NCBI GenBank assembly: GCA_963805705.1
Contig: CAWDVH010000004.1
Location: 558,001 to 622,000 of the forward strand
Length of the DNA stretch: 64,000 bases
Reading direction: 5' to 3'
Origin: CAWDVH01 sp963805705
Lineage (GTDB): Bacteria; Actinomycetota; Actinomycetes; Streptosporangiales; Streptosporangiaceae
Under the pieces are notes generated by a model, which worked only from the letters and a program-made list of their open reading frames with translations, ran no database searches and was not told the DNA's origin. Positions 25,908 through 34,960 of this stretch are shown piece after piece. A program made the position numbers and the translations under genes. Numbering within the stretch: the first letter of the stretch is position 1; every line of letters begins with the position of its first letter.

Positions 25908-27299
25908 CTATCCGGGCATAACGGGCTCATCGCTCTCCGGGCCGAACACCGTCGGGATCGCCGGGTACCCGCGCGACAGCCGCAGCGCGTGCACGGGCAG
26001 CTCCGCTTTTACCGCGCGGTGCCGGGAGCGCGCCTCCTCGACGCTCGCGCTGTCGATGATCTCGCCGCCGTGCACGAGCTGCCGCAGCAGGATCCGGTGG
26101 CCGGGCGCCGGCTCGGGCGGCGCGTCGATGACCAGCTCGGCGACGGCGGTCCCGGCCTGATCCAGCTGCCGCACGGCCCATTTGCGCCCGCCTCGGCCCG
26201 GCTTGCCCACCGAGCGCTTGGCGACCGGCCGCAGCGGCCCCGCGCCGGTGCCGGGCCGGTCCGACCGTGCGACCAGCTTGTAGACCAGGGCGGCCGTCGG
26301 CACCCCGGAGCCGGTCACCAGCGACGTTCCCACCCCGTACCCGTCCACCGGGGTGGCCGCCAGGGCCGCGATCGAGTACTCGTCCAGATCGCCGGTGAGC
26401 ACGATCCTGGTCGTGCGCGCGCCGAGCGAGTCCAGCAGCGCCCGGACCTCGCGCGCGACCACCGGCAGGTCGCCACTGTCGATCCGCACCGCGCCCAGCC
26501 CCGGTCCGGCCAGCTCCACCGCGGTCCGGACGGCCGCGGCGACGTCGTAGGTGTCCGCCAGCAGCGTCGTGCCCGGTCCGAGCGCCGCCAGCTGCGCGGC
26601 GAATGCGTTCCGCTCACTGTCGTGCAGCAGGGTGAAGGAGTGCGCGCTCGTGCCGCTGGTCGGTATCCCGTAGTCGCGGCCGGCCCGCAGATTCGACGTG
26701 GACGCGAACCCGGTGATGTACGCGGCGCGCGCGCTGGCCACGGCGGCGGCCTCATGGGTGCGCCGCGAGCCCATCTCGATCAGCGGCCGGTGGCCCGCCG
26801 CGGTCACCATCCGGGACGCGGCCGAGGCGATCGCGCAGTCATGGTTGAGGATGGACAGGGCCAGCGTCTCCAGCACGACGGCCTCGGCGAAGGTGCCTTC
26901 CACGACCAGGATCGGCGAGCCGGGGAAGTAGCAGTCGCCCTCCGCGTACCCCCAGATGTCCCCGCTGAACGAGTACGCGGCCAGGTAGCTGAGGGTGAGG
27001 TCGTCGGCCACGCCGGTCTCGCGCAGGAAGTCGCGCTCGGCCGGGCCGAACCGGAAGCTCCGCAGCGCCTCCAGCAGCCGCCCCATGCCCGCGACAACAC
27101 CGTACCGCCGGCCGTTCGGCAGGTGCCGGGCGAACACCTCGAATACGGCCCGCCGCTCGGCGACCCCGCTGTGCAGCGCACCGCGCAGCATGGTCAGCTC
27201 ATAATGATCGGTGAGCAGGCCCGTTCCGCCGGGGAAAAAACCCGCAGTGGCCAAACGGCTAGCGGCCGCCTCATCCCCGCCGCCGGGATCACTGGTCAC
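25908..27299 (-). CDS. pncB: Nicotinate phosphoribosyltransferase
   Basis: 463 residues. LLTDHYELTMLRGAL at the start, the conserved EMGSRRTHEAAAVASARAAYITGF loop (residues in order, EMGSRRTHE), GTSAHSFTLLHD, and VRIDSGDLPVVAREVR with LTGDLDEYSI mark the family that joins nicotinate and PRPP to nicotinate mononucleotide. The catalytic His lies in TSAHSF. The GTG at 27299 agrees with the length of relatives. First gene of the pncB-pncA unit, divergent from clpS. Confidence 0.95.
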   Translation of the reverse strand: MTSDPGGGDEAAASRLATAGFFPGGTGLLTDHYELTMLRGALHSGVAERRAVFEVFARHLPNGRRYGVVAGMGRLLEALRSFRFGPAERDFLRETGVADDLTLSYLAAYSFSGDIWGYAEGDCYFPGSPILVVEGTFAEAVVLETLALSILNHDCAIASAASRMVTAAGHRPLIEMGSRRTHEAAAVASARAAYITGFASTSNLRAGRDYGIPTSGTSAHSFTLLHDSERNAFAAQLAALGPGTTLLADTYDVAAAVRTAVELAGPGLGAVRIDSGDLPVVAREVRALLDSLGARTTRIVLTGDLDEYSIAALAATPVDGYGVGTSLVTGSGVPTAALVYKLVARSDRPGTGAGPLRPVAKRSVGKPGRGGRKWAVRQLDQAGTAVAELVIDAPPEPAPGHRILLRQLVHGGEIIDSASVEEARSRHRAVKAELPVHALRLSRGYPAIPTVFGPESDEPVMPG

Positions 27300-27436
27300 G
27301 GGAGAAGCCTACGGACCGGCCGACCGGCTGATCCCGGCCGGGCGCCCCTGGTTTCATCCGGCTGGCCGCCGCCGCGATTCGGTAACCTTTCATGACGGAG
27401 GCAGGGTGGGACACTTGGGGGAAGGAGGGAGCGCCA

Positions 27437-27727
27437 GTGAGCGTGGCACCGGCCGAGGTACAGCGGCCGCAGATCAGGCAGGACCCGGCGGCCGATACGC
27501 CGTGGATCACCATCGTGTGGAATGACCCGGTCAACCTCATGACCTACGTGACCTACGTATTCCAGACGGTGTTCGGGTACGCGAAGCCGAAGGCAGAGAA
27601 GCTCATGCTCGATGTGCACCACAAGGGCAGGGCGGTGGTCTCCTCGGGCGCGCGGGAGGCCATGGAGCACGATGTCGAGATCTTGCACGGTTACGGCCTG
27701 TGGGCCACGGTGAGCCACGACTCGTGA
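27437..27727 (+). CDS. clpS: ATP-dependent Clp protease adaptor ClpS
   Basis: 96 residues. WITIVWNDPVNLMTYVTYVF followed by the helix AEKLMLDVHHKGRAVV and the C-terminal strand LWATVSHD are the ClpS core; the N-D residues and the M/H pocket bind N-degron residues and pass substrates to ClpA/ClpC. GTG 27437 is 8 bases after GGAGG; the frame is open to 27392 but without a ribosome site. It overlaps the DUF2017 gene by 4 bases (GTGA) and leads the mec-cysO-cysM group. Confidence 0.94.
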   Translation: MSVAPAEVQRPQIRQDPAADTPWITIVWNDPVNLMTYVTYVFQTVFGYAKPKAEKLMLDVHHKGRAVVSSGAREAMEHDVEILHGYGLWATVSHDS

Positions 27728-28347
27728 CCGGCAGCCTGGACGAGGCGGAGGAGCAGTTGGCCGGGTTTCGCTCAACGTCGAGCGGTGCGACCGCCCGGTT
27801 CGCCGCGCCTCAGGCCGCCATTATCCGCAGCCTGGTGAGCCAGATTGCCGAGCTTGTCGCCGGGGAAGAGGGCACGGACCTGGACCTGACCACGGGCACG
27901 GGCGCGGGCACGGGTGCTGAACTGCCGCCCGGCAGCCCGGACGACCTGGTCGCACGGCTCGGGCTGAGCCGCAGTACCGAGCTGCCGGAGGATCCGGTCC
28001 TGGCCCGGCTGCTGCCCGACGCCTACCGCGATGATCCGGAGGCGTCGGGAGAATTCCGCCGGTACACCGAGCAGGACCTGCGCTCGGGCAAGGTGGCCGC
28101 GGCCATGACGGTGCTCCAGACGCTGCCGCCGTCCGGCGGCCGGGTCCGGCTCTCGCACTCAGATGCGGGCGCGTGGCTGCGGGCGCTGAACGATGTCCGG
28201 CTCGCCCTCAGCGTGCGCCTGGGAGTGACCGATGACTTCGATGAGCAGGTGGAGGACATGAGCGCGGATGACCCCCGTTCTGCGTATGTGTGGGTTTACC
28301 AGTGGCTGGCCTTTCTCCAGGACAGCCTCGTCGGCGCGCTGTCCTGA
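27724..28347 (+). CDS. DUF2017 family protein
   Basis: 207 residues. FRSTSSGATARFAAPQAAIIRSLVSQI, DPVLARLLPDAYRDDPEASGEFRRYTEQDLR, and AWLRALNDVRLALSVRLGV are typical of actinobacterial DUF2017 proteins, which usually follow clpS. The protein is predicted helical and cytoplasmic. Conserved linkage to ClpS suggests an accessory role in substrate delivery, but no function has been read from sequence. GTG 27724 overlaps the clpS stop. Confidence 0.9.
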   Translation: MTGSLDEAEEQLAGFRSTSSGATARFAAPQAAIIRSLVSQIAELVAGEEGTDLDLTTGTGAGTGAELPPGSPDDLVARLGLSRSTELPEDPVLARLLPDAYRDDPEASGEFRRYTEQDLRSGKVAAAMTVLQTLPPSGGRVRLSHSDAGAWLRALNDVRLALSVRLGVTDDFDEQVEDMSADDPRSAYVWVYQWLAFLQDSLVGALS

Positions 28348-28371
28348 CGCCCGCCGGTTACGCTCGCACCC

Positions 28372-28812
28372 ATGCTCACCATCGGCCGCGCTCTGCACGC
28401 GCAGATCATCGCTCACGCCAGGAAAGATCACCCGGACGAGGCGTGCGGGGTGATCGCGGGCCCGGCCGGGACGGACCGGCCCGAGCGCTTCATCCCGATG
28501 ACGAATGCCGAGCGGTCGCCGACGTTCTACCGGTTCGACTCGATGGAGCAGTTCCGGGTCTGGCGCGAGATGGACGACCGCGATGAGCAGCCCGTCGTCA
28601 TCTACCACTCCCACACCTCGACCGAGGCCTTTCCCTCGCGCACCGACATCTCCTACGCCAGCGAGCCGGAGGCGCACTACGTCCTGGTGTCCACCCGTGA
28701 CGCCGGTGATCCGGAGTTCCGCTCGTTCCGTATCGTGGAAGGCGTCGTTACCGAAGAGGAGGTCCGGATCACCGGGGCGGCCGCGGACGCGGCGGCGCAG
28801 CGGCCGGAATGA
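28372..28812 (+). CDS. mec: JAMM/MPN+ metallopeptidase Mec (CysO-cysteine peptidase)
   Basis: 146 residues with a complete JAMM site: E23 (DEACGVI) and H79-x-H81-x7-S89-x2-D92 (YHSHTSTEAFPSRTD). In Mycobacterium tuberculosis the homologous enzyme cuts the cysteine from the CysO C-terminus after CysM has built it there. The next genes are cysO and cysM, which makes this function likely here. CysO in this genome ends in two extra residues after Gly-Gly (see there), which a Mec-type peptidase could also remove. Confidence 0.93.
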   Translation: MLTIGRALHAQIIAHARKDHPDEACGVIAGPAGTDRPERFIPMTNAERSPTFYRFDSMEQFRVWREMDDRDEQPVVIYHSHTSTEAFPSRTDISYASEPEAHYVLVSTRDAGDPEFRSFRIVEGVVTEEEVRITGAAADAAAQRPE

Positions 28813-28879
28813 TCCGGAAGGACGGCGGGTTGGACCGCAAGAGACACCGACAAGTGTTCCCACACCTGGAGCGTTACTG

Positions 28880-29158
28880 ATGGCCATCGAGGTCCGCATC
28901 CCGACGATCCTGCGCAACTACACGGGCGGGGCAAAATCGGTCGAGGGGGCCGGCGATACGCTCGCTGACCTGTTCACCGACCTGGAGTCGCGGCATGGCG
29001 GGCTGCGCGAGCGGCTGGTAGATGGCGCTGGCCTGCGCAGGTTCATCAACGTCTACCTCAACGACGAGGACGTGCGCTTCCTCGGCGGGCTGGACGCGCC
29101 GCTCAAGGACGGCGACACCGTGACCGTGCTTCCGGCCGTGGCCGGCGGGATGCGCTGA
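28880..29158 (+). CDS. cysO: Sulfur carrier protein CysO (ThiS/MoaD-like)
   Basis: 92 residues of beta-grasp fold: EVRIPTILRNYTGG, LADLFTDLESRHGGLRERL, FINVYLNDEDVRFLGG and DTVTVLPAVAGG. The carrier accepts sulfur as a C-terminal thiocarboxylate and presents it to CysM. The chain ends Gly-Gly-Met-Arg, not Gly-Gly, so the last two residues must be removed before activation. The ATG at 28880 lies 9 bases after GGAG. Expressed between mec and cysM. Confidence 0.93.
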   Translation: MAIEVRIPTILRNYTGGAKSVEGAGDTLADLFTDLESRHGGLRERLVDGAGLRRFINVYLNDEDVRFLGGLDAPLKDGDTVTVLPAVAGGMR

Positions 29159-29255
29159 CCGCCAGGCACGCAGAGCCGCGCCGCGCCTGGCCAGGCCTCG
29201 CGGGGTCACGGCTGACAGCGGCCACGGCACTGGCCAGGGAGCAGGCAGGAGCCTG

Positions 29256-30203
29256 ATGCGCTACGACTCGCTGCTCGACTCGGTCGGGGGCACGCCCTTG
29301 GTCGGGCTGCCGCGGCTATCGCCCGGCCCGGACGTCCGGCTGTGGGCCAAGCTGGAGGACAGGAACCCGACCGGCTCGGTCAAGGACCGGGCGGCGTTCT
29401 GGATGGTGGCCAGTGCGGAGAAGGACGGCCTGCTCACCCCGGGCGCGACTATCCTGGAGCCGACCTCGGGCAATACCGGTATCTCGCTGGCCATGGTGGC
29501 CAGGCTGCGGGGTTACCGGCTCATCTGCGTGATGCCCGAGAACACCTCGGCCGAGCGCAGGCAGCTGCTCGAGGTATACGGCGCCTCGATCATCTCCTCC
29601 CCGGCCGCCGGCGGATCCAACGAGGCGGTGCGGGTGGCCAAGCAGCTGGCCGCCGACAATCCCGGCTGGGTGATGCTGTACCAGTACGGCAACGAGGCCA
29701 ACTCGCGCGCGCACTACGAGACGACCGGGCCCGAGCTGCTGGCCGACCTGCCGCAGATCACGCATTTCGTGGCCGGGCTCGGCACGTCGGGAACGCTGAT
29801 GGGCACCGGCCGGTACCTGCGCGAGCAGCTGCCGGACGTGCAGGTCGTCGCGGCGGAGCCGCGTTACGGGGAACTGGTCTACGGGCTGCGGAACATGGAC
29901 GAGGGTTTCGTGCCCGAGCTGTACGACGAGTCGGTACTGACCAGGAGGTTCTCGGTATCGTCGGCGGACGCCCTGCGCCGGACCAGGGAACTGCTGGAAG
30001 TCGAGGGCCTGTTCGCGGGGATCTCCTCGGGCTGCGTGCTGCATGCGGGACTCGCGCTGGCGGCCAGGGCTGAGGCGGACGGCCAGCGCGCCGACATCGC
30101 GCTGATGATCGCCGACGGGGGCTGGAAGTACCTGTCGACCGGGGCCTACGGCGGCACCCTGGCGGAAGCCGAGGCGCGGCTCGAGGGCCAGCTGTGGGCG
30201 TGA
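29256..30203 (+). CDS. cysM: O-phosphoserine sulfhydrylase CysM (CysO-dependent cysteine synthase)
   Basis: 315 residues of a fold-type II PLP enzyme. The PLP lysine is K43 (TGSVKDRAA), the substrate-binding loop TSGNTG is at 69-74, and the phosphate cradle GLGTSGTLMGTG follows. Arg211 (GLRNMDEGFVPE) is placed where M. tuberculosis CysM has the arginine that favours O-phosphoserine over O-acetylserine. The enzyme transfers sulfur from CysO thiocarboxylate to the aminoacrylate, giving CysO-cysteine that Mec then cleaves. A 97-base gap after cysO is compatible with a shared transcript. Confidence 0.94.
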   Translation: MRYDSLLDSVGGTPLVGLPRLSPGPDVRLWAKLEDRNPTGSVKDRAAFWMVASAEKDGLLTPGATILEPTSGNTGISLAMVARLRGYRLICVMPENTSAERRQLLEVYGASIISSPAAGGSNEAVRVAKQLAADNPGWVMLYQYGNEANSRAHYETTGPELLADLPQITHFVAGLGTSGTLMGTGRYLREQLPDVQVVAAEPRYGELVYGLRNMDEGFVPELYDESVLTRRFSVSSADALRRTRELLEVEGLFAGISSGCVLHAGLALAARAEADGQRADIALMIADGGWKYLSTGAYGGTLAEAEARLEGQLWA

Positions 30204-30234
30204 CCATGTCGTCGGCGAAGGGCGAACTGACCGC

Positions 30235-31092
30235 ATGACCATCTTCGATGAGGCCACGGCGGTACGCGCCCGTGGCGGCGGACTGTACGACGTGCTGCCC
30301 GACCAGCGGTTCGCCGTCGTCGCGCCGGGTGGCGACACGCCGCCTGCGGTCAACGGCGGCGTGCTGATCGCCACCGTGCTGCGCGCCGTGCTGGACTCCT
30401 CCCCGCATCCGCACCCCATCGCCACCAGCGCGCATTTCCTGCGCGTCGCCAAGCTCGAGCCCGCCACCGTCCGGGTGACATGGCTGAAGCAGGGCAAGAC
30501 CGCCGCGACCGCGCGGGCCACGCTGATCCAGGATGACCGGCCGGTCCTGGAGGTGACGGTGACCACGGGAACGCTGCCCGCGCGCTTCGCCGACGGCCCG
30601 GAGTTCAGCTGGACCGGCGAGCCGCCCTGTTTCCCGCCGATCGAGGAGTGCGTGGACCTGGGCCACTGGCCAGGAACGTTGGGCGGCGACGGGAGGTCGG
30701 GCTATGCCGCTCAGGTGGTGCTGCTGCTCGACCCCGCGACGACCGGCTGGCACCGCGGCGAGATCTCGGGAGTGCCCGAGGTGCGGGGCTACTTCGCTCT
30801 GCGCGAGGACCGGGACCCGGACGCTTACACGCTCGCGCTGGCCGTGGACGGGCTGCCGCCGACTGTCTTTGGCCTGGGCATAACCGGCTGGTCGCCGACG
30901 GTGGAACTCACCTGGAGCATGCGCGCGGTGCCCGCGCCGGGTCCGCTGCAGGTCGCCACCCGGTGCCGGCACGTCAGCGGCGGCTGGTTCGACGAGGAAG
31001 CCGAGGTATGGGACTGCGCCGGGCACCTGGTCGCGCAGAGCCGCCAGATGGCGCGGCTGGGGCGGGGCAGGCGCCGCCCGGCTGACGGCTGA
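30235..31092 (+). CDS. Acyl-CoA thioesterase family protein (double hot-dog)
   Basis: 285 residues. Two hot-dog modules: residues about 15-125 (VNGGVLIATVLRAVLDSS, IATSAHFLRVAKLEPATVRV) and about 170-275 (PTVELTWSMRAVPAPGPLQV, WFDEEAEVWDCAGHLVAQSRQMARL). This is the TesB-like thioesterase family of actinobacteria; the substrate is unknown. It begins about 30 bases after cysM and may be read from the same transcript. Convergent with the transporter gene, with only 3 bases between stops. Confidence 0.85.
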   Translation: MTIFDEATAVRARGGGLYDVLPDQRFAVVAPGGDTPPAVNGGVLIATVLRAVLDSSPHPHPIATSAHFLRVAKLEPATVRVTWLKQGKTAATARATLIQDDRPVLEVTVTTGTLPARFADGPEFSWTGEPPCFPPIEECVDLGHWPGTLGGDGRSGYAAQVVLLLDPATTGWHRGEISGVPEVRGYFALREDRDPDAYTLALAVDGLPPTVFGLGITGWSPTVELTWSMRAVPAPGPLQVATRCRHVSGGWFDEEAEVWDCAGHLVAQSRQMARLGRGRRRPADG

Positions 31093-31095
31093 GAC

Positions 31096-32376
31096 TCAGG
31101 GCACGCTCTTGATCTTCCAGACCAGGACGGAGCCGACGGCCGCCACGACCGCGGTCCCGGCGAACATCAGCGGGTAGCCGCTGATGTTCACCAGCAGTCC
31201 CGAGAAGGCCGCGCCGAGCGCGGCCGGGGCGACAATGGCGATGTTGATGATGCCGAGATCCTTGGCCCGGTCCCTGGCTTCCGGCAGGACCTGCGTGATC
31301 AGCGCCTGGTCGACGGCGAGGTAGGCGCCGAACCCGGCACCGAACAGCACCGCCGCCACGATCGCCGCGGGCCAGGTTTCCACGAAGGTCAGCAGCAGGG
31401 CCGCGACCCCCATCAGCGCGCCCGAGATCGTGACGATCATCTTGCGCTTGCCCAGCCGGTCCGAGACGATCCCGCCGACGATGGCGGTGACCACGACGAA
31501 TCCCGTGTAGATGACGATCAGGATGAGCAGGCCCTGCGCGGGATGCGGGTAGTGCACCGCATCGCGCAGGAAGTACAGCAGGTACAGGGTTCCCATCGCG
31601 ATCGCGAGCGAGGCGAGGAACCGGGTGAGCCAGGCCCAGCCGAAGTCCGGATACTGGCGCGGGCTCAGCCAGTAGGAGGAGAGCAGCGTGCGCAGCGACA
31701 GCGGGGCACGGTCGGACACCTCCAGCGGATAATCGGGGGTGAACAGCACGAACGGCAGGGTGAGCACCACCAGCGGAATGGCCAGCGCCAGGTAGCCGCC
31801 GGTCCGGCTGGTGAATACGCTCACGGCCAGGATCGTGCCGAGCACCAGCCCGAGCGCCTGCGGCATGCCCACCCAGCCCGCCACCGTCGCGCGCTGGTTG
31901 ACCGGGACGTGATCGGGGACCGCGGCGCTCAGGCTGGCGAACTCGCCGTTCTGGAAGGCGCTGAACAGCACCCACAGGACGACCACGCCCAGCACGCTGG
32001 TCTGCTTGGCCAGCACCGCCAGGCAGATCGCGGCGAGCACGGCCATGACCAGGGTCCAGCGATGCCGCCTGCCGTGCATCCGGCCGATACTGAAGGCACG
32101 CGTGGTCCGGTCGGACAGGGCGCCGGCCACCGGCGTAGCCAGAGCCGAGGCGATGGCACCGAAGGCCGAGACGTAGGCCAGCGCGGTGATCTTGCCATTC
32201 GGGTCGATCGCCTGCAGCTGCTCGGGGATCAGGACCTGCAGCGGGGTCAGCGCCGCCATCCACATGGCCAGGCTGGCCAGCCCGAGGCCGGCGATCCAGC
32301 CGCCGCGGACGTGCTTGCTGGGCTCGGCCAGCGCCAGGGACAGCAGCGTCGGCTGATCAGTGGTCTGGTCAGTCAC
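31096..32376 (-). CDS. MFS transporter
   Basis: 426 residues with about twelve hydrophobic segments. The loop 2-3 signature is AGALSDRTTRAF and the second half repeats it as GGIVSDRLGKRKMI. The start GTG 32376 follows GGAGG by about 8 bases; open frame further upstream is Arg-rich and not part of the protein. The motif FSAFQNGEFASLSAAVPDHVP resembles glycoside/sugar-type MFS proteins. The substrate is not inferable. Divergent from the MBL gene. Confidence 0.85.
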   Translation of the reverse strand: MTDQTTDQPTLLSLALAEPSKHVRGGWIAGLGLASLAMWMAALTPLQVLIPEQLQAIDPNGKITALAYVSAFGAIASALATPVAGALSDRTTRAFSIGRMHGRRHRWTLVMAVLAAICLAVLAKQTSVLGVVVLWVLFSAFQNGEFASLSAAVPDHVPVNQRATVAGWVGMPQALGLVLGTILAVSVFTSRTGGYLALAIPLVVLTLPFVLFTPDYPLEVSDRAPLSLRTLLSSYWLSPRQYPDFGWAWLTRFLASLAIAMGTLYLLYFLRDAVHYPHPAQGLLILIVIYTGFVVVTAIVGGIVSDRLGKRKMIVTISGALMGVAALLLTFVETWPAAIVAAVLFGAGFGAYLAVDQALITQVLPEARDRAKDLGIINIAIVAPAALGAAFSGLLVNISGYPLMFAGTAVVAAVGSVLVWKIKSVP

Positions 32377-32485
32377 TAGCGCACCTCCGCGAGCCCCCGG
32401 CGGTCGCCGGGAGGCGAGCCGATCTGCCACCTGCACGGATCATGCCCCTTTCCCGGCCATGATGGTAGACGTATTGTCGGTGAAC

Positions 32486-33250
32486 GTGCGAACAACGATC
32501 ATCGGATGCTCGGGCAGCTTCCCCGGCCCGGACAGCCCGGCTTCCTGCTATCTCATCGAGGCCGAGGGGTTCCGGCTGCTCCTGGACCTCGGCAACGGGG
32601 CGCTCGGGGCCCTGCAGCGCTCTACCGGGCTGTATGACATCGACGCGATCTGCCTGAGCCATCACCATGCTGATCACTGCATCGACATGGGCGCCTACAG
32701 CGTCGCCCGCCTCCACCATCCGGACGGCCCCCGGCCGCGGATCCCGGTCTACGGGCCCGCCCGTACCGCCGAGCGGCTGACCAGGGCGCTGGGCCTTGAC
32801 CCTGGCACGGGCATGACCGATGCCTTTGACTTCGTCACTCTCGCGCCGGGAACGATCGAGATCGGGCCGCTGCGAGTCACCGTGGACCATATGAATCACC
32901 CGGTCGAGACGTTTGGCTTCCGTTTTGAGCAGGGCGGCCACGCACTGGCCTACTCGGCGGACACCGGTACCTGCGACCGGCTCGTCAGCCTGGCCGCGGA
33001 CGCCGACGTACTGCTCTGCGAGGCATCATTCCTGACTGGCCCAGGGCTCCCGGCGGACCTGCACCTCACCGCCCGGCAGGCGGGCGAGCATGCCGCGCGG
33101 GCCGGGGCCGGCCAGCTCGTCCTGACGCACCTGGTGACCTGGAACGATCAGGCCCTGGTCCTGGAGGAGGCGGCATCCGCGTTCGGCGGCCCGCTATCGC
33201 TGGCCGCGTCCGGCCAGATCATTGTCCCTGGCTGGCGTCGCCGGCCCTGA
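32486..33250 (+). CDS. MBL-fold metallo-hydrolase (RNase Z-like)
   Basis: 254 residues. The metal site is SHHHADHCIDM (HxHxDH), followed by the histidine in VDHMNHPVETFG, the aspartate in AYSADTGTC, and LTHLVTW as the last ligand. The sequence IIGCSGSFPGPDSPASCYLIEA is typical of the actinobacterial MBL protein that lies upstream of rph and rdgB, as here. The exact start is unclear (GTG 32486 or 32480, ATG 32459 or 32462). The linkage to RNase PH suggests a role in RNA or phosphodiester turnover, but this is inference. Confidence 0.88.
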   Translation: MRTTIIGCSGSFPGPDSPASCYLIEAEGFRLLLDLGNGALGALQRSTGLYDIDAICLSHHHADHCIDMGAYSVARLHHPDGPRPRIPVYGPARTAERLTRALGLDPGTGMTDAFDFVTLAPGTIEIGPLRVTVDHMNHPVETFGFRFEQGGHALAYSADTGTCDRLVSLAADADVLLCEASFLTGPGLPADLHLTARQAGEHAARAGAGQLVLTHLVTWNDQALVLEEAASAFGGPLSLAASGQIIVPGWRRRP

Positions 33251-33277
33251 GCCGCCGGGCACATAAGCTGCTCTTCC

Positions 33278-34216
33278 ATGCGCGTACTCGTGACCGGCGG
33301 CGCCGGCTTCATAGGCTCACACCTGACTGACGCGCTCATCGGCCGCGGTGATGAGGTCAGCGTGATCGATGACCTCTCGGCCGGCCGCGCCGCCCGCCTG
33401 GATGAGCGGGCCGCCCTGCATACCCTGAGCATCATCGACTCCGAGCAGCTCTCGCTGCTGGTGGAGAAGATCAGGCCCGAGCTGATCTGTCATCTGGCCG
33501 CGCAGATCGACGTGCGGGTATCGGTGGCCTTCCCGTCCCGCGACGCCAGGGTCAACGTGGTCGGCACGGTCAATGTCCTGGAGGCCGCCCGCGCGGCTGA
33601 CGCACGGGTGATCCTCTGCTCGACCGGCGGTGCCCTGTACGGCCGGGACGCGCCGATCCCGTCGCTCGAGGACGTGCTGCCGCTGCCCGAATCCCCGTAC
33701 GGGATCGCCAAGTACTGCGCCGAGCAGTACGTCGGCCTGTACAACCGGCTGCACAGCACCAGGCACGCGGTGCTGCGGTTCGCCAACATCTACGGCCCGC
33801 GCCAGGATCCTTCCGGCGAGGCCGGCGTGGTCCCGATCTTCTGCTCCCGCGTGCTGGCCGGGCAGCAGCCGGTCATCTACGGCGACGGCACGCAGACCCG
33901 CGATTACGTCTACGTCGGCGATGCCGTCGCGGCCTTCCTGGCCGCCAGCGACAGCGGCCGGCCGGGCATCTGGAACATCGGCACCGGCGCCGAGACCAGC
34001 GTCCTGGACCTGGCCGCGATCATCGGCGCGGCCGGGGGCCGCCGCGTGGAGCCGCAGTTCGCCCCGCAGCGGCCCGGCGAGCTGCAGCGCAGCGCGCTGG
34101 CGGCGGGGCGGGCGACCCGTGATCTCGGCTGGCGCGCCGCCACTTCGCTCCCGGACGGAGTTCGCGCCGTCTATCAGTGGATCGAGGCAGGCGCGCCCGA
34201 GCGCGCCGCTGCCTGA
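33278..34216 (+). CDS. NAD-dependent sugar epimerase/dehydratase (UDP-glucose 4-epimerase-like)
   Basis: 312 residues of extended SDR type. Glycine motif VTGGAGFIGSHL, acidic NAD selector (VIDDLS), the catalytic strand LCSTGGALYG, YxxxK (YGIAKYCAE), and FANIYGPRQDP with the nucleotide-sugar loop RDYVYVGDAV. This is the GalE/WcaG group; the exact sugar is not determined. The gene is between the MBL hydrolase and rph with short gaps, so it is likely co-transcribed. Confidence 0.88.
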   Translation: MRVLVTGGAGFIGSHLTDALIGRGDEVSVIDDLSAGRAARLDERAALHTLSIIDSEQLSLLVEKIRPELICHLAAQIDVRVSVAFPSRDARVNVVGTVNVLEAARAADARVILCSTGGALYGRDAPIPSLEDVLPLPESPYGIAKYCAEQYVGLYNRLHSTRHAVLRFANIYGPRQDPSGEAGVVPIFCSRVLAGQQPVIYGDGTQTRDYVYVGDAVAAFLAASDSGRPGIWNIGTGAETSVLDLAAIIGAAGGRRVEPQFAPQRPGELQRSALAAGRATRDLGWRAATSLPDGVRAVYQWIEAGAPERAAA

Positions 34217-34237
34217 GGTCCCCGATACGCTGGCCGG

Positions 34238-34960
34238 ATGTCCCGACCCGACGGGCGCAGCCCCGATCAGCTGCGAGAGATAAAGATCACCAGGGGCTGG
34301 CTCGATCACGCCGAGGGATCGGTGCTGGTCGAGTTCGGCGCCACCCGCGTGCTCTGCGCGGCCAGCGTGGAGCAGGAACTGCCCCGATGGCGGCGGGGGA
34401 GCGGCCTGGGCTGGGTCACCGCTGAGTACGCCATGCTGCCCCGCTCCACCAATACCCGCAGTGACCGCGAGTCGGTCAAGGGCCGGGTCGGCGGCCGCAC
34501 CCACGAGATCTCGCGGCTGGTCGGCAGATCGCTGCGAGCCTGCATCGACGCCAAGGCGCTCGGCGAGAACACCATCATCATCGACTGTGACGTGCTGCAG
34601 GCGGATGGCGGTACCCGCACCGCGGCGATCACCGGGGGATACGTCGCGCTCGCCGACGCGATCGGGTGGCTGCGGGGCCGCAAGCGGCTGCGGGGCGATC
34701 CCCTGGCTGCCTCGGTCGCCGCGGTCAGCGTGGGGATCATCGACGGCCAGCCCCGGCTCGACTTGTGCTACGAGGAGGACGTTGTCGCGCAGACGGACAT
34801 GAACGTGGTCTGCACGGGCGACGGGAGCTTCGTGGAGATCCAGGGGACGGCCGAGCGCGAGCCGTTCGGCCGTGAGCTCCTGGACGAGCTGCTGAGCCTG
34901 GCCGTGGCCGGCTGTGGCGAGCTGACCGTGCTGCAGCACGAGGCACTGTCCAGGAAATGA
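34238..34960 (+). CDS. rph: Ribonuclease PH
   Basis: 240 residues. RPDGRSPDQLREIKITRGWL, the phosphate-binding TNTRSDRESVKGRVGGRTHE region, DCDVLQADGGTRTAAITGG and DMNVVCTGDGSFVEIQGTAE are all present. RNase PH removes 3'-terminal residues of tRNA precursors by phosphorolysis. It overlaps rdgB by 4 bases (ATGA), a common pairing in actinobacteria. Confidence 0.96.
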   Translation: MSRPDGRSPDQLREIKITRGWLDHAEGSVLVEFGATRVLCAASVEQELPRWRRGSGLGWVTAEYAMLPRSTNTRSDRESVKGRVGGRTHEISRLVGRSLRACIDAKALGENTIIIDCDVLQADGGTRTAAITGGYVALADAIGWLRGRKRLRGDPLAASVAAVSVGIIDGQPRLDLCYEEDVVAQTDMNVVCTGDGSFVEIQGTAEREPFGRELLDELLSLAVAGCGELTVLQHEALSRK

